A stretch of 64,000 bases of DNA. It comes from Luteimicrobium subarcticum (GTDB lineage Bacteria > Actinomycetota > Actinomycetes > Actinomycetales > Cellulomonadaceae). Shown here piece after piece: positions 35,800-43,488 of this stretch (within the stretch, counting starts at the first letter, position 1; each line of letters starts with the position of its first letter). Made by a program: the position numbers and the translations under genes. The stretch is from assembly GCF_002798015.1 (NCBI RefSeq), contig NZ_PGTZ01000007.1, forward strand, positions 638,222-702,221, read 5' to 3'. Under the pieces are notes generated by a model, which saw only the letters and a program-made list of their open reading frames with translations, was not told where the DNA came from and made no database searches.

Positions 35800-36300
35800 A
35801 TGCCCCGAACTCCCGTGACCGACGACGACCTCGCCGTGCTCGCCGAGCAGCTCGGCCGTGAGCCCCGCGGCGTGGTCGCCGTGGGGGCGCGCTGCGTGTG
35901 CGGCCGCCCGCTCGTCGTGGTGACGTCCCCCCGCCTGCCCGACGGGACGCCGTTCCCGACGACGTACTACCTCACGCACCCCGGTGTGGTGGCGGCGATG
36001 AGCACGCTCGAGGCGAACGGCGTGATGCGCGAGCTCACCGAGACGCTCGACGACCCCGACGTCGCTGCGGCGTACCGGCGGGCGCACGAGGCGTACCTCG
36101 CGGACCGCGCGGAGCTCGGCGACGTGCCCGAGGTCGCGGGCATCTCCGCGGGCGGCATGCCGACGCGCGTCAAGTGCCTGCACGCCCTCGCGGGTCACGC
36201 GCTCGCGGCCGGCCCGGGCGTCAACCCGGTCGGCGACGCCGCGCTCGAGCGTGCGACGGACCTTCCCACGCCCTGGCGCCGCGACCGCTGCACCTGCTGA
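35800..36300 (+). CDS. DUF501-family protein
   Basis: The protein has 166 residues from ATG 35800, with GGGGGAG upstream. DUF501 features are LAEQLGREPRGVVAVGARCVCGRPLVV, PFPTTYYLTHPGVVAAMSTLEANG near residue 55, GGMPTRVKCLHALAGHALA near residue 120 and a C-terminal CTC. The CVCG and CLH cysteine/histidine positions suggest a metal site. The biochemical function is not established. It lies between ftsB and ppx as in M. tuberculosis (Rv1025). It is presumably cytosolic; no span or signal peptide is seen. Confidence 0.93.
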   Translation: MPRTPVTDDDLAVLAEQLGREPRGVVAVGARCVCGRPLVVVTSPRLPDGTPFPTTYYLTHPGVVAAMSTLEANGVMRELTETLDDPDVAAAYRRAHEAYLADRAELGDVPEVAGISAGGMPTRVKCLHALAGHALAAGPGVNPVGDAALERATDLPTPWRRDRCTC

Positions 36301-36367
36301 CCCGTCGTGCGCCGTCGGCCGCGGGACCGCCACGAGCGGTCGGCGCGGTTGTGGCAGGCTCTTCCGC

Positions 36368-37372
36368 ATGACCTCGAGCGCCGCCGTCCCGTCCGCCTCC
36401 GACCTCCGGGTCGCCGCCGTCGACTGCGGCACGAACTCCCTGCGCCTCCTCGTCGCGGACCTCGACCCGGCCGCCGGGACCCTCACGGACCTGCACCGCA
36501 GCATGGAGGTCGTCCGGCTGGGCCAGGGCGTCGACAGGACCGGACGGATCGCCCCCGAGGCCCTCGAGAGGACTCTCGACGCGACGGCCCGCGCAGCCGA
36601 GGTGTGCCGCGAGCTGGGCGTCTCGCGCGTGCGTTTCGTCGCGACGAGCGCGTCACGCGACGCGTCCAACAAGGACGACTTCTTCGCGGGCGTGCAGCAG
36701 CGCCTCGGCGTGCTGCCCGAGGTCGTCTCGGGCACGGAGGAGGCCGAGCTGTCGTTCCGGGGGGCGACGAGCGTGGTCGCGGGCCGGTTCGACGCCCCGT
36801 ACCTCGTGGTCGACCTGGGTGGCGGCTCGACGGAGCTGGTGCTGGGTGGCGAGAGCGACGGCGAGGTCGAGGCGGGGACGGGGCTGGCGGCGTTCTCCAT
36901 GGACGTCGGCTGCGTCCGCATGACGGAGCGGCACCTGCACGACGACCCGCCGACGGCCGAGCAGGTCGCCGCGGCGCGCGCGGACGTGGCGGCGGCGCTC
37001 GACGAGGCGCTCGCGACGGTGCCGGTGGGCCGTGCGGCGACGCTGGTGGGCCTCGCCGGCACGGTCACGACGATCACGGCGCACGTCCTGCGCCTCGAGC
37101 GCTACGACCGCGACCGCATCAACGGCGCGTCGCTCCCCGTGGACGACGTCCTGCGGGCGTGCGACGAGCTGCTCGCGATGTCGCGCGAGGACCGCGCGGC
37201 GCTGCCGTTCATGCACCCGGGTCGCGTCGACGTCATCGGTGCGGGTGCGCTGGTGTGGGCCTCGGTGGTGCGCCGGGTGCGCGACGAGGTCGCGGCCGCC
37301 GGGGGCGAGCTGACCCACGTCGTGACGAGCGAGCACGACATCCTCGACGGGATCGCCTGGTCGCTCGCCTGA
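36368..37372 (+). CDS. ppx: Ppx/GppA exopolyphosphatase-family phosphatase
   Basis: The protein has 334 residues from ATG 36368. The sugar-kinase/Hsp70-like fold shows phosphate-1 VAAVDCGTNSLRLLVADL near residue 17, VVSGTEEAELSFRGA near residue 118, phosphate-2 VVDLGGGSTELVLGG near residue 145, and GLAGTVTTITAHVL near residue 230. It hydrolyses polyphosphate and/or pppGpp; the short form without the extra C-terminal domains corresponds to actinobacterial Ppx2-like proteins. It ends the conserved eno-ftsB-DUF501-ppx run and is followed by an 8-bp hairpin at 37400. Polyphosphate versus pppGpp preference cannot be told from sequence. Confidence 0.93.
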   Translation: MTSSAAVPSASDLRVAAVDCGTNSLRLLVADLDPAAGTLTDLHRSMEVVRLGQGVDRTGRIAPEALERTLDATARAAEVCRELGVSRVRFVATSASRDASNKDDFFAGVQQRLGVLPEVVSGTEEAELSFRGATSVVAGRFDAPYLVVDLGGGSTELVLGGESDGEVEAGTGLAAFSMDVGCVRMTERHLHDDPPTAEQVAAARADVAAALDEALATVPVGRAATLVGLAGTVTTITAHVLRLERYDRDRINGASLPVDDVLRACDELLAMSREDRAALPFMHPGRVDVIGAGALVWASVVRRVRDEVAAAGGELTHVVTSEHDILDGIAWSLA

Positions 37373-37399
37373 CGCACGGGCGAGGCGGGCTGGCTCGGT

Positions 37400-37422
37400 C
37401 CCTGAGCGAAAGATGCTCAGGG
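37400..37422 (+). terminator. short hairpin after ppx
   Basis: The perfect inverted repeat CCCTGAGC - 7 bases - GCTCAGGG lies 27 bases after the ppx stop, in the 211-base gap before the PAP2 gene. No T tract follows. It could be a weak terminator or a protein-binding site. Confidence 0.45.
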
Positions 37423-37583
37423 CAACGTGTCTTCGGCCACACGCTCTCTTCGCGAGCCGAAATGCGCTCGCAGTGTCACGACGCAGGGGTAACGTCATCT
37501 TGTCGAGGGGGACGTCGTGAACATCTGATGACGTCTCGGACCGTGTCCGGTCATCGTCGAACGATCTGTGAAGGGGGCAGCCG

Positions 37584-38399
37584 GTGAGTCGTGCGCGAGC
37601 CCTGAGTGTGACATCGAGGCAACGCTGGCGGCCGGGGCAGGTCCCTCCGTGGTGGGCCGAGGTCGTCCTCGTCCTCGGGCTGTACGCCGTCTACGACGTG
37701 ATCCGCGGGCTCGGGCGGCCCACCGAGGTCATCGCCCAGCACAACGCGTGGCAGATCGTCGACGTCGAGCGGGCGCTGTCGGTCGCGATCGAGGAGCCGC
37801 TGAACCGTGGCCTGGCGTCCCTGCCGGCGCTCGCGGTGCCCGCCTGCTTCTTCTACGCGACGCTGCACTTCATCCTCACCCCGCTCACCCTCGTCTGGCT
37901 CTACCGGCGCCATCCCGCGGTCTACAACCGCGAGCGCATGTGGATCGTCATCGCGACCGCGACCGCGCTCATCGGGTTCTGGCTGCTGCCGGTCGCCCCG
38001 CCGCGGCTCCTGCCGGGGGTCGGTTCCGTCGACGTCATGGCGGAGTTCGCGAGCTGGGGCTGGTGGCAGGGCGACGGGAGCTCCGCGTCCAAGGCCATCG
38101 CCAACGAGTACGCCGCCATGCCGTCGCTGCACTTCGCCTGGTCCCTGTGGGTCGGTCTCGTGGTCGCCCGGTACGCGCGGCACCGCGTCGTGCGCGTCCT
38201 CGGCATCGCGTACCCGGTCGCGACCGCGCTCGTCGTCCTCGGCACGGGCAACCACTACCTGCTCGACGTCGCCGCCGGTGGTGCGCTGCTCGGTGTGGCC
38301 TGGCTCGCGACGCGCGCCATCTGGCCGGACGAGGTGGTCGCCCGGGCGCTCGAGATCGAGCGGGGCGGCGTGGTCGCGCCGCCGTCGAGCCCAGAGTGA
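37584..38399 (+). CDS. PAP2-like phosphatase / inositol-phosphoceramide-synthase-like membrane protein
   Basis: The protein has 271 residues from GTG 37584, preceded by GAAGGGGG. About six spans are present. The PAP2_3 motifs are LPVAPPRLLPG near residue 138, NEYAAMPSLHFAWSLW near residue 175 (PSLH replaces PSGH) and LGTGNHYLLDVAAGG near residue 218, with the catalytic His and Asp. Related proteins hydrolyse or transfer phospho-head groups on lipids. The substrate is unknown. A 211-base leader with several inverted repeats precedes the gene, suggesting its own regulated promoter. It is followed at 38502 by NDH-2 in the same direction, but 102 bases separate them. Confidence 0.87.
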   Translation: MSRARALSVTSRQRWRPGQVPPWWAEVVLVLGLYAVYDVIRGLGRPTEVIAQHNAWQIVDVERALSVAIEEPLNRGLASLPALAVPACFFYATLHFILTPLTLVWLYRRHPAVYNRERMWIVIATATALIGFWLLPVAPPRLLPGVGSVDVMAEFASWGWWQGDGSSASKAIANEYAAMPSLHFAWSLWVGLVVARYARHRVVRVLGIAYPVATALVVLGTGNHYLLDVAAGGALLGVAWLATRAIWPDEVVARALEIERGGVVAPPSSPE

Positions 38400-38501
38400 T
38401 CCACGGCTCGGGCGCCGTCGCGGACGACGGGACGTCCCCGGCCGTTCGCTGCACAAGACAGAGGATTTTCGCCGGGCCACAGTCGGTAATACCCTGACCC
38501 T

Positions 38502-39920
38502 ATGCCTCAGAACGATCTGACCCCGGTCAGCCCTGCCCAGAGCTCCGGCTCGTCCGTCCCGCGGATCCTCGTCCTCGGCGGCGGGTCCGTCGGCCTCTAC
38601 GCCGCCCGCCGCCTGCGCAAGCGGCTCGGTCGGGGCGAGGCCCGGATCACGATCGTCGACACGAACCCGTACCTCACGTACGCGCCGTTCCTCCCGGAGG
38701 CCGCGGCGGGCTCGATCGAGTCCCGCTACGTCGTCGCCCCGCTGCGCAAGGCGCTGCCGGGCGTCGAGGTCGTCGAGGGCAAGGTCACGAGCATCTCGCA
38801 CGCCGACAAGTCCGTCACGGTCGAGCCGGAGGAGGGCGAACCCTTCCGCCTGACCTACGACCAGGTCGTCGTCGCACTCGGCTCCGTCGCCCGCCTGCTG
38901 CCCATCCCGGGCCTCGCGGAGCAGGGCATCGGCCTCAAGACCGTCGAGGAGGCCATCGCCGTCCGCAACCACGTCCTCAACCGGATCGACGTGGCGTCGT
39001 CCGCGCAGGACGACACGCTCAAGGCCCGCCTGCTCACGTTCACGTTCATCGGGGGCGGCTTCGCGGGCATCGAGGCCATCGCCGAGGTCGAGGACATGGC
39101 GCGCGCCGCGGTCAAGAAGCACCCCACGCTGCAGCAGTCCGACCTGCGCTTCGTGATGATCGAGGGCACCGGCCGCATCCTGCCCGAGCTGTCCGAGCCG
39201 ATGGCGCTCTACGCGCTCGAGCAGCTCAAGGACCGCGGCATCGAGTTCCACCTCTCGACGTTCCTCAGCTCGTGCGAGGACGGCCACGTCGTCACGTCGA
39301 CCGGTGTCGAGTTCGACTCCGACACCATCGTGTGGACCGCCGGCATCAAGTCGAACCCGGTCGTCGGCCAGTCCGACCTCCCGCTCGACAAGCTCGGCCG
39401 CCTCCAGGTGCTCGCGACCCTCCAGGTCGCGGACGACGAGGGCTCGATCGTCGAGGGCGCCTGGGGCGCCGGCGACGTCGCCGCCGTGCCGGACGTCTAC
39501 AACCCCGGCAAGTTCTGCCCGCCGAACGCGCAGCACGCGATCCGCGAGGGCGTCCAGCTCGCCGAGAACCTCGTCGCCACGCTGCGCGGCGAGCCGACCA
39601 AGGAGTATGCGCACAAGAACGTCGGCACCGTCGCGTCCCTCGGCCTGTACAAGGGCGTCGCGGAGCTCTTCGGCAAGTTCAAGCTGCGCGGCCCGCTCGC
39701 CTGGGCGATGCACCGCGGCTACCACGTCATGGCGATGCCGACGTGGAACCGCAAGCTCCACATCTTCAACGGCTGGGTCGGCCAGTTCGTGTACGGCCGC
39801 GAGACGGTCGCGCTCGGCGCCATCGAGGACCCGCGCGCATCGTTCCGCGCCGCCGCTGTCCCGCCGAAGCCGAAGGACGAGCCGCTCAAGCAGGAGGCGA
39901 CGTCCGCCGCCGCCGAGTGA
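38502..39920 (+). CDS. ndh: type II NADH dehydrogenase (NDH-2)
   Basis: The 472-residue flavoprotein has two dinucleotide-binding folds: RILVLGGGSVGLYAARRLRK near residue 20 for FAD and FTFIGGGFAGIEAIAEVEDM near residue 185 for NADH. Other family blocks are NPYLTYAPFLPEAAAGSIESR near residue 60, VWTAGIKSNPVVGQSDLPL near residue 280, and AVPDVYNPGKFCPPNAQHAIREG near residue 328, where the flavin/quinone end sits. It oxidises NADH and reduces menaquinone at the inner face of the membrane without pumping protons. A C-terminal amphipathic stretch probably anchors it. It is monocistronic: a TAATAC element 16 bases upstream of the start may be its -10, and a 17-bp hairpin follows the stop. Confidence 0.95.
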   Translation: MPQNDLTPVSPAQSSGSSVPRILVLGGGSVGLYAARRLRKRLGRGEARITIVDTNPYLTYAPFLPEAAAGSIESRYVVAPLRKALPGVEVVEGKVTSISHADKSVTVEPEEGEPFRLTYDQVVVALGSVARLLPIPGLAEQGIGLKTVEEAIAVRNHVLNRIDVASSAQDDTLKARLLTFTFIGGGFAGIEAIAEVEDMARAAVKKHPTLQQSDLRFVMIEGTGRILPELSEPMALYALEQLKDRGIEFHLSTFLSSCEDGHVVTSTGVEFDSDTIVWTAGIKSNPVVGQSDLPLDKLGRLQVLATLQVADDEGSIVEGAWGAGDVAAVPDVYNPGKFCPPNAQHAIREGVQLAENLVATLRGEPTKEYAHKNVGTVASLGLYKGVAELFGKFKLRGPLAWAMHRGYHVMAMPTWNRKLHIFNGWVGQFVYGRETVALGAIEDPRASFRAAAVPPKPKDEPLKQEATSAAAE

Positions 39921-39955
39921 CCGTGATGTGCTGGGCACACAGGCCCTGCTGACGC

Positions 39956-39994
39956 ACGACGGGGACGACACCGCGCAGGTGTCGTCCCCGTCGT
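39956..39994 (+). terminator. hairpin terminator after ndh
   Basis: A perfect 17-base-pair stem (39956-39972 with 39978-39994) encloses a 5-base loop, 36 bases after the NDH-2 stop and before the tRNA gene. No T run is present, but the stem strength is typical for a GC-rich terminator. Confidence 0.8.
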
Positions 39995-40040
39995 CGTACG
40001 CTCACCTGCGGGCGCGCGCCCCGGACGCCGCGCGCAGACC

Positions 40041-40114
40041 GCCCTCGTAGCCCAACTGGCAGAGGCAGCCGGCTTAAACCCGGCCCAGTGCGGGTTCGAG
40101 TCCCGCCGGGGGCA
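40041..40114 (+). tRNA. tRNA, anticodon UAA (predicted Leu, short variable loop)
   Basis: The 74-base cloverleaf has a 7-bp acceptor (GCCCTCG with CGGGGGC), a D arm closed by GCC/GGC with GG in the loop, and a 5-bp anticodon stem GCCGG/CCGGC with loop CTTAAAC. The anticodon is therefore UAA, reading the leucine codon UUA. A 5-base variable region and a T arm GCGGG-TTCGAGT-CCCGC follow. The discriminator is A, as in leucine tRNAs. CCA is not encoded (CCC follows), so it must be added. Classical bacterial leucine tRNAs have a long class II variable arm; this one does not. The gene stands alone between ndh and an aldo/keto reductase. Confidence 0.9.
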
Positions 40115-40151
40115 CCCCGTTCACGTGACCGCCCGACCCCGAGGAGCACCC

Positions 40152-41084
40152 ATGAAGACCTTCACCCTGCCCGGCACCTCGATCACCGCGCCGAACGTCG
40201 TCGCGGGCATGATGCGGATCGCCGACAAGCCCGACGACGAGATCCGGACGCTCGTGCGCACCGCGCGCGACGCCGGCATCGACTTCTTCGACCATGCCGA
40301 CATCTACGGCGGCACGCTGCACCGCTGCGAGGAGCGCTTCGCCGAGGCGCTGGCGCTCACGCCGTCCGAGCGCGACGAGATCACCATCCAGACGAAGTGC
40401 GGCATCGTGCCCGACGGCCCGTACTTCGACTTCTCGTACGAGCACATCCTGGAGTCGGTCGACGCCTCGCTCCGCGCGCTGCGGACCGACCACGTCGACG
40501 TCCTGCTGCTGCACCGTCCCGACGCGCTCGTGGAGCCCGACGAGGTGGCGCGCGCGTTCGACGAGCTCGAGGCCGCCGGCAAGGTGCGCGCCTTCGGCGT
40601 CTCCAACCACACGCCCGGGCAGATCGAGCTGCTGCGCCGCTCGGTCACGCAGCCGATCGTCGCCAACCAGATCCAGCTGTCGATCACGCACGCGCCGAGC
40701 GTCGCGCAGGGCATCGCGATGAACATGGGCGACCTGGACCAGTCGATCAGCCGCGACAACGGCATCGTGGACTACTGCCGCCTGCACGACATCACGCTCC
40801 AGGCGTGGTCGCCGTTCCAGGCGCGGTTCTTCGACGGCGTGTTCCTCGGCGACGACCGCTACCCCGAGCTCAACGCCGTCATCGACCGGCTCGCCGCGCA
40901 GTACGACGTGCCGCCCATCGCGGTCGCGACCGCGTGGATCACGCGCCACCCCGCGCAGATGCAGGTCGTGCTCGGCACCACGACGCCGCAGCGCGTCGCC
41001 GACGCGGCCCTCGGGTCCGACCTGCCGCTCACCCGCGCCGAGTGGTACGAGCTGTTCCGCACCGCCGGGCACCGCGTCCCCTGA
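40152..41084 (+). CDS. aldo/keto reductase (YdhF-like)
   Basis: The protein has 310 residues from ATG 40152, which follows GAGGAG at good spacing. It is a TIM-barrel NAD(P)H-dependent oxidoreductase with an intact catalytic tetrad: Asp and Tyr in FFDHADIYGG near residue 43, Lys in IQTKCGIV near residue 81, His in LLLHRPDAL near residue 122. AFGVSNHTPGQIELL and AWSPFQARFF follow, and VLGTTTPQRV lies in the C-terminal coenzyme-phosphate region. It reduces carbonyl compounds; the natural substrate is unknown. It begins 38 bases after the tRNA and may share its upstream region. No partner gene is evident. Confidence 0.93.
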   Translation: MKTFTLPGTSITAPNVVAGMMRIADKPDDEIRTLVRTARDAGIDFFDHADIYGGTLHRCEERFAEALALTPSERDEITIQTKCGIVPDGPYFDFSYEHILESVDASLRALRTDHVDVLLLHRPDALVEPDEVARAFDELEAAGKVRAFGVSNHTPGQIELLRRSVTQPIVANQIQLSITHAPSVAQGIAMNMGDLDQSISRDNGIVDYCRLHDITLQAWSPFQARFFDGVFLGDDRYPELNAVIDRLAAQYDVPPIAVATAWITRHPAQMQVVLGTTTPQRVADAALGSDLPLTRAEWYELFRTAGHRVP

Positions 41085-41120
41085 CGGCCGCGTGGGCGCG
41101 GGCTCGCGGCACCACCCGCG

Positions 41121-41510
41121 TCACCAGAGGGTCCGCAGCCCGGGCAGGGCGCGCAGGGCGGCGTCCGACGTCACGAGCACGAGGTTGTCGTGCAACGCCT
41201 GGGCGGCCAGCAGGCGGTCGAAGGGATCACGGTGGTCCCACGCGAGCGAGCCGGCGAGCAGTGCGTGCGGTGCCGTGACAGGCAGCGGGGCGAGCCGGAG
41301 CTCGGTGAGCCGCTCTTCCCAGGTCGCGACGAGATGCTCGGCACCCGGCAGGCGCCCGATGCGGACCTTCGTCGCGACCTCGAGCGCGGACACCGCCGAC
41401 ACCACGAGGCCGGCGCGCGGGTCGGCGACGACGGGCCGAGCGGCAGCCGACAGGCGGGCCGGGTCGCCGAGCATCCACAGCACGACGTGGGTGTCGAGCA
41501 GGTAGGTCAC
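41121..41510 (-). CDS. PIN-domain toxin (VapC-like ribonuclease)
   Basis: The protein has 129 residues from GTG 41510, which overlaps the antitoxin stop (GTGA). The PIN fold carries the expected acidic residues: Asp in YLLDTHVVLWML near residue 6, Glu in VSALEVATKVRIG near residue 45, Asp in HRDPFDRLLAAQAL near residue 95, and Asp in LVTSDAALRALPG near residue 117. These chelate Mg2+ for RNA cleavage, so the toxin looks intact. It forms a type II toxin-antitoxin module with the Phd-like gene just upstream. Toxins of this subgroup (WMLGDPARLS) are usually paired with Phd/YefM antitoxins. The target RNA is unknown. Confidence 0.9.
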   Translation of the reverse strand: MTYLLDTHVVLWMLGDPARLSAAARPVVADPRAGLVVSAVSALEVATKVRIGRLPGAEHLVATWEERLTELRLAPLPVTAPHALLAGSLAWDHRDPFDRLLAAQALHDNLVLVTSDAALRALPGLRTLW

Positions 41511-41731
41511 TGCCACGCGTCGAGCTCCTCGTCGGGCAGCGCCGCGAAGAAGCTGTCGGGCACCTCGACCCGGACCGTGCCGAGCGGGCGCTCCCAGGCG
41601 AGGTCGACGGGCGCGAGCCGCGCGACAGGCGTGCCCGCACGCGCGATCACGACGTCCTCGCCGCGCTCGACCCGGTGCAGCAGCTCGGACAGGCGCGTCT
41701 TGGCGTCCTGGACGTTCACCACGGTGGTCAT
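41507..41731 (-). CDS. Phd/YefM-family antitoxin
   Basis: The 74-residue protein has an N-terminal Phd/YefM DNA-binding fold: MTTVVNVQDAKTRLSELLHR, GEDVVIARAGTPVARLAPV. The C-terminal segment (VEVPDSFFAALPDEELDAW) is acidic and would wrap the PIN toxin. Such antitoxins bind their own promoter and repress the operon, with toxin as co-repressor. The antitoxin gene comes first and its stop overlaps the toxin start, which is the usual order and coupling. The operator should lie in the ~107 bases between 41731 and the divergent hydrolase start at 41839. Confidence 0.9.
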   Translation of the reverse strand: MTTVVNVQDAKTRLSELLHRVERGEDVVIARAGTPVARLAPVDLAWERPLGTVRVEVPDSFFAALPDEELDAWQ

Positions 41732-41838
41732 GAGGCCAGGCTAGGACGTCCTGACCAGGGTGACCAGGTCTGACTGACCAGCTGCCGGCGGGGACGGCCC
41801 GGGACGCGAACGCGACGCCCGGCTCGTAGCGTGAGGGG

Positions 41839-42879
41839 ATGACGACGCCCGCCGACGCCGCGTGGTCGCCCGACGTCCTGGGTGAGGGCTTCGAGCAGCT
41901 CACCCTCCCGCTCGGCGAGGACGCCGAGGGCGAGCTCGTCGCGACGCTCGTGCGGTACCGGCCGGACGCCGACGGGTCCGCGGGGCCGGACGTTCTCGGC
42001 GGCGCGGGGCGGGCCCCTGGCCCGCTGGACGGGGCCGACGTCCTGTACGTGCACGGCTGGTCGGACTACTTCTTCCAGGTCGAGCACGCCCGCTTCTGGC
42101 ACGCGCTCGGCGCCCGCTTCCACGCTCTCGACCTGCACAAGTACGGCCGCAGCCTGCGCCCCGGCCAGACGCCCGGGTTCACCTCGGACCTGCGCGGCTA
42201 CGGCCGCGACATCGAGGCGGCGCTGGCGGTCATGGGCCACGGCCTCGTCCCGTCCGAGCGCACGCGCGAGGACGCGCCGCTGGTGCTCGTCGGGCACTCG
42301 ACGGGCGGGCTGACCCTGAGCCTGTGGGCGGCGGCGTTCCCGGGTCGCGCGTCGGCGCTCGTCCTCAACAGCCCGTGGCTCGAGTTCCAGGCGGGCGCGG
42401 TCGCCCGTGCCGCGATGGCACCGGCCGTCGGGGTGCGGTCACGGTGGCAGCCGCGCGGCCGGATGCCGACGGTCGACCTCGGCTTCTTCACGCGGACCGT
42501 GTCCCGCCGGTTCGGCGGCGAGTGGGACTACGACCTCGCGTGGCGCCCGGAGCACGGCTTCCCGCTGCACCCCGCCTGGCTCGACGCGGTGTTCCGCGCG
42601 CAGGCCGAGGTGGCGCGCGGGCTCGGGGTCGAGCTGCCCGTGCTGGTGCTGCTGTCGACGCGCAGCGTGCTGCAGCCCGTGTGGTCGGAGGCGATGGCGC
42701 ACGCGGACGTCGCGCTCGACGTGGACCGCGTGGCGCAGCGTTCGTTGGACCTGGGTCGCCACGTCACGGTCGCGCGCATCGAGGGCGCGCTGCACGACGT
42801 CCTGCTGTCGGCCCCGGACGTGCGCGCGTCCGCCTACGACGTGGTGCGGCGGTGGGCGGAGGCGTACGCGGGGGGCTGA
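41839..42879 (+). CDS. alpha/beta-hydrolase (lysophospholipase-like)
   Basis: The 346-residue serine hydrolase shows DVLYVHGWSDYFFQVEHARF near residue 68 (oxyanion region), the nucleophile elbow LVGHSTGGLTLSLWA near residue 152, LVLLSTRSVLQPVWSEAM near residue 270 with a likely acid residue following, and EGALHDVLLSAPDVR near residue 315 supplying the catalytic His. No signal peptide is visible, so it should be cytosolic. The family includes monoacylglycerol and lysophospholipid lipases; the substrate is not known. It is monocistronic, divergent from the toxin-antitoxin pair and convergent with the MarR gene. Confidence 0.88.
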   Translation: MTTPADAAWSPDVLGEGFEQLTLPLGEDAEGELVATLVRYRPDADGSAGPDVLGGAGRAPGPLDGADVLYVHGWSDYFFQVEHARFWHALGARFHALDLHKYGRSLRPGQTPGFTSDLRGYGRDIEAALAVMGHGLVPSERTREDAPLVLVGHSTGGLTLSLWAAAFPGRASALVLNSPWLEFQAGAVARAAMAPAVGVRSRWQPRGRMPTVDLGFFTRTVSRRFGGEWDYDLAWRPEHGFPLHPAWLDAVFRAQAEVARGLGVELPVLVLLSTRSVLQPVWSEAMAHADVALDVDRVAQRSLDLGRHVTVARIEGALHDVLLSAPDVRASAYDVVRRWAEAYAGG

Positions 42880-42921
42880 GGCGGCGTCGGTCGGCGGCCG
42901 GCGTCGCGTCGATCGGACGCG

Positions 42922-43428
42922 TCAGTCGCGGCGACGGAAGGTGTCGAGGTCGGCGTTGAGGCGGTGCAGGAGCTCGGCGAGCAGCGACCGGTCGAGCTGG
43001 GACCAGCTCGCCAGCACCTCGGCGTAGAGGTCCTTGCGCTCGGTGCGGTTGTGCTCGAGGGCCGCCAGGCCGCTGTCGGTCGCCTCGACGAGGACGGCCC
43101 GGCCGTCCTGCGGGTCGCGCCGCCGCTTGACGTGGCCGGCCTTCTCGAGCGAGTCGACCTGGCGCGTGACGGTCGACGCGTCGAGCCCGAGCCGCTCCGC
43201 GGCGGCGTTGACGTTCTGCGCACCCTCGACCGCCAGGACGTGGAGCAGCAGGTAGGCGGAGCGGTCGAGCATGCCCGTGCCGCCGGCGACCGCGCCACGC
43301 ATCCCGCGCGCGACGGAACGGTCGGCCCGCCGCAGCAGCTGGGCCACCTCGAACTCGATGCGGGAGAGGGCGTCCCTCGACCGGTCGAGGGCAGCGCCGG
43401 TGGGGGAGGGTGTCGTTCCCGAAGTCAT
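42922..43428 (-). CDS. MarR-family transcriptional regulator
   Basis: The protein has 168 residues from ATG 43428; an upstream in-frame ATG would add eleven residues and overlap the putative operator, so I take the shorter form. The winged helix-turn-helix lies at ~55-125: MLDRSAYLLLHVLAVEGA, NAAAERLGLDASTVTRQVDSLEKAGHVKRRRDPQDGRAVLVE. Dimerisation helices flank it. Such regulators usually repress an adjacent efflux gene and release on binding a small aromatic ligand. It is divergent from the MFS gene at 43489, and the 60-base gap contains a 30-base palindrome. Confidence 0.92.
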   Translation of the reverse strand: MTSGTTPSPTGAALDRSRDALSRIEFEVAQLLRRADRSVARGMRGAVAGGTGMLDRSAYLLLHVLAVEGAQNVNAAAERLGLDASTVTRQVDSLEKAGHVKRRRDPQDGRAVLVEATDSGLAALEHNRTERKDLYAEVLASWSQLDRSLLAELLHRLNADLDTFRRRD

Positions 43429-43433
43429 GAGGT

Positions 43434-43463
43434 GTATCCTACAGGGAAGTACCTGTGGCATAC
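43434..43463. promoter_or_regulatory. probable MarR operator between divergent genes
   Basis: The imperfect inverted repeat GTATCCTACAGG - GAAGTA - CCTGTGGCATAC has 10 of 12 arm positions paired. It lies 6 bases in front of the MarR ATG and 26 bases before the MFS ATG. Size, symmetry and position fit a MarR dimer site that would repress both genes (inference). Confidence 0.6.
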
Positions 43464-43488
43464 AGATAAATCAAGGAGTGACGGCCGC

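Noticed and set aside
37551-39971. 806-codon open frame on the minus strand over the PAP2 and ndh genes
   Set aside because: Crosses two well-supported genes and a terminator; composition is that of a GC shadow.
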